From: CAKOSP01 sp964369845
Lineage (GTDB): Bacteria; Bacillota_I; Bacilli_A; RF39; UBA660
DNA length: 44,914 nucleotides
Direction: 5' to 3'
Assembly (NCBI GenBank): GCA_964369845.1
Contig: CAYJFJ010000009.1
Location: 1-44,914, forward strand
The notes under the pieces are model-generated. The model saw only the letters and a list, made by a program, of their open reading frames with translations, did not search any database and was not told the DNA's origin. Shown here one piece after another: positions 41,679 to 44,914 of the stretch. Within the stretch, counting starts at the first letter, position 1. Each line of letters starts with the position of its first letter. The position numbers were made by a program, and so were the translations under genes.

Positions 41679-42281
41679 ATGAAAAAGTATATAATTATTT
41701 GTGTCATTACTGCTCTTATAATTGCAGGATCTCTTATATCTTATTTTTTCTTGTTTAATAAGGATGATAGTGAAAATTCAGTTCCTAATAAATTTAAAGA
41801 GGAATATCCTTTAGTTCATGAAGATAATGTATTTGTTTATTCAGATATAGAAACTGCTATTAATATTTTAGAGGGAGGAACTGGTGTTATTTACATAGGA
41901 TTTCCAGAGTGTCCTTGGTGCCAGGCTTATGTTCCTTATTTAAATGAGGTTGCTAATGATATTGGTCTTGATAAAATTTATTACGTAAATATCAAGGAAG
42001 ATAGATCTATTAATAGTGAAATGTATACCACACTTGTTTCTTATTTAACTGATTATTTAAAACTTGATGATAATGGTAATCCAAGGGTATACGTGCCTAC
42101 TGTTATTTCAGTTGTGAACGGTGAAGTGACTGGATTTAATGATGAAACTAGTCTAGATTTAAAAGGTTTTACAGATCCTGAACTTTATTGGAGCGATGAA
42201 GCTGTGAAAAATTTAAAAACTGATTTAATTAGTTTAATTAATCCGGTATACCTTTCTAGTTGTACTCCATGTAATGGTTAA
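41679..42281 (+). CDS. Membrane-anchored thioredoxin-like protein
   Basis: 200 residues. A signal anchor (about 5-27) precedes a thioredoxin fold with active site CPWC in IGFPECPWCQAYVPYL (about 86-101) and a cis-Pro strand YVPTVISV. A second Cys pair, CTPC, ends the protein three residues from the C-terminus, where it could relay electrons to or from the active site. It resembles bacteriocin-transport accessory proteins. It should make or repair disulfides outside the cell, such as those predicted in the TasA-like proteins. AAAGGAAG precedes the ATG. Confidence 0.82.
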   Translation: MKKYIIICVITALIIAGSLISYFFLFNKDDSENSVPNKFKEEYPLVHEDNVFVYSDIETAINILEGGTGVIYIGFPECPWCQAYVPYLNEVANDIGLDKIYYVNIKEDRSINSEMYTTLVSYLTDYLKLDDNGNPRVYVPTVISVVNGEVTGFNDETSLDLKGFTDPELYWSDEAVKNLKTDLISLINPVYLSSCTPCNG

Positions 42282-42307
42282 AAGATTTGTATCAAATCTT
42301 TTTTTTT
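42280..42307 (+). terminator. Intrinsic terminator
   Basis: AAAAGATTT (42280-42288), loop GTATC, AAATCTTTT (42294-42302), T-run. Confidence 0.85.
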
Positions 42308-42335
42308 GATATAATTAACTAAGATAGAGGTTAAT

Positions 42336-44099
42336 ATGAAAATAAGTGGTTTTAAATTTAATATATATATTGTTTTTATAATGTTTATTTCTATTTCTAC
42401 TATTACAATTGGGTATTCGGCTTTAAATACAGAACTTAATATTAGTGGTGAGGCTATGGTAAATGTAGGTGATGATATATTTATTTCTAATATTACACTT
42501 ATTTCATCCAACGAATCTACTGAATCGTTTTCTCCTGAATATACGCAATCTACAACTAATATCGGGATGAATGTTCCCAGTGTAGGTTCTACGTTCACAT
42601 ACGAAGTGACTATTACTAATACTACTGATAAATATTATTATTTGAAAAAAATAGAGCAATTAGCGTTTTCTAATTCTGGTGAATATTATATATATGATTT
42701 ATATTTATATGATGAATTCGCTCCTTATTCTGAAACAAAGTTTCAAATTTCTTATGAAGTAGATTCTGTTCCAAGTAATATTAATTTCGTTTTAGAACTT
42801 GAGTATATTTTTGGACTTGGAGAGAGATACAAAGATCCTATTTTAAATGGAGCAGATCCTGAATTAATTGATGGTTTAATTCCTATTGTATACGATGATT
42901 CTATAGATAAGTGGGTTAAGGCTGATGTGCTTAATAATAAATGGTATGACTACTCAGTGCAGCAATGGGCTAATGCTACTTCAGTGATTAATTCTATGAG
43001 AGATTTTTATGTAGATGCAGAACCAGGTGAAATTGTAGAGATGTCACATATGACTTCGATGATGGTATGGATTCCAAGATATTCATATACACTTCAAGAT
43101 GAATATGGTTACTTAGGCTTTGGCGGTGACCCTTTGACTCGTGCAACACCAGGAGCTTATGATATAATCTTCCATGATGAAGCTGTCAGTTATAACGGAA
43201 CAGCAAAGTATGTTGGTTCTTTTCCAACTGAATATTATACATCACCGGCTTTTTGCTGGGGCAATAGTTGTGATGATTCTGAAACTAGAAGTAATGCAGA
43301 AAATTTAGAAATTCCTGGATTTTGGATGGCTAAATTTGAAGCTTCTAGAACAGGTAACTTACTTTATTCAAAACCTAGTACCACTCCAATGATTAATTAT
43401 TCTATTTCTCAAACATTTTATTATGTTCAGAACTTGATGAATGGTTTAAATGGTTATTATAATTATGGATTTATTGGTTATGTTGATGCTCATTTAATTA
43501 AAAACACAGAATGGGGAGCTATGGCTTATTTATCTCAGTCTGCATATGGGAAATATGGTAATGTTCTTTACACTGGTGTGAATAAAGAAATTTATCCTAA
43601 TAATTGTACGAACTATTCTACTGGTATAGGTGGTGATAATCCTCAAGCAAAAAATACTACTGCAACATGTGGTGTTAATACATATGATACATATTACGGT
43701 ATGGGAGCTTCTACTACAGGTAATATTTATGGTGTATATGATACAGTAGGAGGAACATTTGATAGGGTAATGGGTTCTATACTTAGTCCCACAGGTGAAT
43801 TTTATCCTGAAAGATCTGGATTTACTAGTCTTCCTGAAGCAAAATATATTAATTTATATCCTCATGCTAATTACAGTCTGACTACTACACCATCAATTAT
43901 GGGTGATGCCTTGACTGATACACTTGGATTTTATGATGACCGTGGAGTTACTGCTGAATATTTAACTTATCATTGGTTTTATAGAGGTGGAAGTCTTTGG
44001 TCGGGTTTAACTGACATAAATGGTATATTTTCTTATACTACTTATAGTGGTACAGCTGATCCTAATCACTCTTCTAGATATACAATTACAATATATTAA
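42336..44099 (+). CDS. SipW-type secreted protein with SUMF1/FGE-like C-terminal domain
   Basis: 587 residues. The signal region ends YSALNTELNISGEAMVNV, the same pattern as in the TasA-like proteins. A beta domain (about 45-155) follows, like a camelysin/TasA domain. From about 235 there is a lectin-like/formylglycine-generating-type fold: MVWIPRYSYTL, IPGFWMAKFEAS, NTEWGAMAYLSQSAYGKYGN, HWFYRGGSLWSG. In surface and phage proteins this fold binds ligands rather than acting as an enzyme. It is probably a further client of the SipW-type peptidase at 20985, displayed on the cell surface. Confidence 0.65.
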   Translation: MKISGFKFNIYIVFIMFISISTITIGYSALNTELNISGEAMVNVGDDIFISNITLISSNESTESFSPEYTQSTTNIGMNVPSVGSTFTYEVTITNTTDKYYYLKKIEQLAFSNSGEYYIYDLYLYDEFAPYSETKFQISYEVDSVPSNINFVLELEYIFGLGERYKDPILNGADPELIDGLIPIVYDDSIDKWVKADVLNNKWYDYSVQQWANATSVINSMRDFYVDAEPGEIVEMSHMTSMMVWIPRYSYTLQDEYGYLGFGGDPLTRATPGAYDIIFHDEAVSYNGTAKYVGSFPTEYYTSPAFCWGNSCDDSETRSNAENLEIPGFWMAKFEASRTGNLLYSKPSTTPMINYSISQTFYYVQNLMNGLNGYYNYGFIGYVDAHLIKNTEWGAMAYLSQSAYGKYGNVLYTGVNKEIYPNNCTNYSTGIGGDNPQAKNTTATCGVNTYDTYYGMGASTTGNIYGVYDTVGGTFDRVMGSILSPTGEFYPERSGFTSLPEAKYINLYPHANYSLTTTPSIMGDALTDTLGFYDDRGVTAEYLTYHWFYRGGSLWSGLTDINGIFSYTTYSGTADPNHSSRYTITIY

Positions 44100-44109
44100 A
44101 AAGAAATAG

Positions 44110-44445
44110 TTAATTATCTATTTCTTTCCATATTAAGTTATAATAATTATTGAAATTTTTATCTTGTCTATTAATAGTAGGCAAGTTTTTTTTATCTAAT
44201 TTTATATCTATAATTTTTTTTATAATTGATGGTCTATTAGATAAAACTATAACTTTATCTGACATCGTAACGCATTCTGCTACGTCATGTGATATCATAA
44301 GCACAGTTTTGTTTTCTTTCTTTATAATTTTATATACATCGTCTGTTACTTGTAACCTTGTTTGATAGTCAAGTGCAGAAAATGGCTCATCTAATAATAA
44401 TATATCTGGGTTTACTGCCAGTGTTCTTATTAATGCAACTGTATG
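44110..44445 (-). pseudogene. ABC transporter ATPase, C-terminal remnant (SsuB/TauB-like)
   Basis: The minus strand reads VALIRTLAVNPDILLLDEPF, then SALDYQTRL, then LMISHDVAECVTMSDKVIVL, ending IWKEIDN. This is Walker B (LLLDEP), the D-loop and switch His of nitrate/taurine-type ABC ATPases. The Walker A half and the LSGGQ signature that should lie directly before VALIRTLA are missing. Upstream of Val the frame stays open but encodes unrelated residues (CVYSIHT). So the gene is cut near 44440. It probably served the permease at 40000. Confidence 0.75.
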
Positions 44446-44539
44446 AATAGAGTAAACACACGATTGTCTTTTTAGCCTTATTTTAAAGGTTTTTCAAATT
44501 TTAATTTTTAGTATGCTTGAATACAATAAACACACAATA
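44444..44539 (+). repeat. Pair of imperfect 22-base direct repeats
   Basis: TGAATAGAGTAAACACACGA at 44444 and TGAATACAATAAACACACAA at 44518, 18 of 22 bases identical, starts 74 bases apart. They may be recombinase or accessory-protein sites at the element end. Confidence 0.6.
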
Positions 44540-44547
44540 TTTTCGAG

Positions 44548-44676
44548 ATACAAGTTTTTCTTGTATACTTAATATTTGAATATCAGTTATTCGAATTTTT
44601 CGAATAACTTAAATTTGAACTGTAGAGAAAATCTTTATAGTTCAACTATTCGGAATTTCCGAACAGTTCAGTTGAA
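44548..44676. repeat. Cluster of four inverted repeats
   Basis: ATACAAG/CTTGTAT (44548-44566); AGTTATTCGAA/TTCGAATAACT, perfect 11 bp (44585-44609); TTGAACTGT/ATAGTTCAA (44615-44645); AACTATTCGGAA/TTCCGAACAGTT with one mismatch (44644-44668), itself flanked by TTCAACT/AGTTGAA. The last arms overlap, so alternative folds are possible. The rest of 44446-44697 holds no gene that I can see. Confidence 0.7.
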
Positions 44677-44697
44677 TAATTTTTCGTGCAATTAAAA

Positions 44698-44914
44698 TTA
44701 TTTATTTTCAATCTTTTCTTTATCATATATATATTGATAATTTAAAGCATTATTTTTACTGATTACAGAAGTTTCAAGTTTTTTCTCTAAATCCTCACGA
44801 GCTACCTTAGCAGTATTGCCTCCCATTTTAGCAATTTTTTTATTCTGCTCTAAACCTTGTGGGTTATGCTTTTTAGCAAGTTCTCTTGTTGCTATTTCTC
44901 CTAAGTCTGTTAAA
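44698..44914 (-). CDS. DinD-like protein, C-terminal end (cut by window edge)
   Basis: 71 residues before the TAA at 44700-44698: LTDLGEIATRELAKKHNPQG, then LEQNKKIAKMGGNTAK and NALNYQYIYD near the end. This matches the C-terminus of DNA-damage-inducible protein D-type proteins as I know them. Their biochemical role is not settled; E. coli DinD affects RecA filaments. The N-terminal part is outside the window. It is on the inner side of the presumed element boundary, reading towards it. Confidence 0.65.
   Translation of the reverse strand, partial: LTDLGEIATRELAKKHNPQGLEQNKKIAKMGGNTAKVAREDLEKKLETSVISKNNALNYQYIYDKEKIENK

Larger units (their letters stand above)
44440..44914. mobile_element. 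Putative end of an integrated element
   Basis: Homology to the ABC ATPase ends abruptly near 44440. What follows is a 22-base imperfect direct repeat (44444-44465 and 44518-44539), four hairpins in 130 bases (44548-44676) and a DinD-like gene, a type often found on mobile elements. No integrase is in the window, so the class of element is unknown. A rearrangement or assembly join would look the same. Confidence 0.4.

Noticed and set aside
1..44914. tRNA, rRNA or CRISPR genes
   Set aside because: I saw no GC-rich cloverleaf, no rRNA-like stretch and no regularly spaced short repeats. The only regular repeats are coding (LysM, Cys modules).

Overview
The window is about 45 kb of very AT-rich bacterial chromosome. 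It uses the standard code: several genes end in TGA, for example at 2379-2381, 12028-12030 and 29910-29912. Short intergenic spaces, GGAGG-type ribosome sites, TTGACT/TATAAT promoters, U-tailed hairpin terminators and the gene order rlmB-sigH-secE-nusG point to a low-GC Bacillota of the Bacilli type. The combination of SipW-type secretion, a sortase and a thioester adhesin suggests an uncultured gut lineage (RF39/Erysipelotrichales-like). That placement is inference.

Layout. 1-9.9 kb is a mosaic of small units: a signal-peptide protein cut by the left edge, a putative zinc metallopeptidase, a degenerate peptide deformylase-like protein with a P-loop protein, an ABC-2 exporter pair, a secreted cadherin-like protein, phosphate acetyltransferase, a macrodomain/SirTM sirtuin pair, and a LysM protein. 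10-16.3 kb holds a SpoIID-like peptidoglycan protein, a rhodanese/VOC/flavodoxin-ferredoxin operon, a DEAD-box helicase and several hypotheticals. 16.5-19.6 kb holds an internally duplicated unknown, then a thioester (TQXA) adhesin with its sortase.

19.7-30.2 kb is the most striking part. Eleven genes lie in the same direction in three promoter-terminator units. They encode two TasA/camelysin-like proteins, a SipW-class signal peptidase with a large membrane domain, a DUF5305-like protein, an unknown cytosolic protein, a membrane-tethered McrB-like AAA+ protein, a DUF2357 (McrC-like) protein with no visible nuclease, a membrane-anchored TasA-like protein, and a coiled-coil/helical-repeat protein followed by two small helical proteins. 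My reading is a surface-fibre export and assembly machine that has recruited a McrBC-like motor pair with no evident nuclease. Other proteins with SipW-type signals are at 36696 and 42336, and both look like further clients.

30.2-36.6 kb holds a radical SAM protein, a nucleotide-sugar-epimerase-like protein, rlmB-sigH-secE-nusG and a MacB-type ABC transporter. 36.7-44.1 kb holds a repeat/glycine-rich surface protein split by one in-frame TAA, a membrane Ig-like protein, an ABC permease, a membrane-bound Xre regulator, a thioredoxin-like protein and a SUMF-like surface protein. At 44.1-44.9 kb the ATPase of a nitrate/taurine-type ABC importer keeps only its C-terminal part. It is joined to a hairpin-rich 250-bp stretch and the end of a DinD-like gene, which looks like the edge of an inserted mobile element.

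No tRNA, rRNA or CRISPR array was seen.
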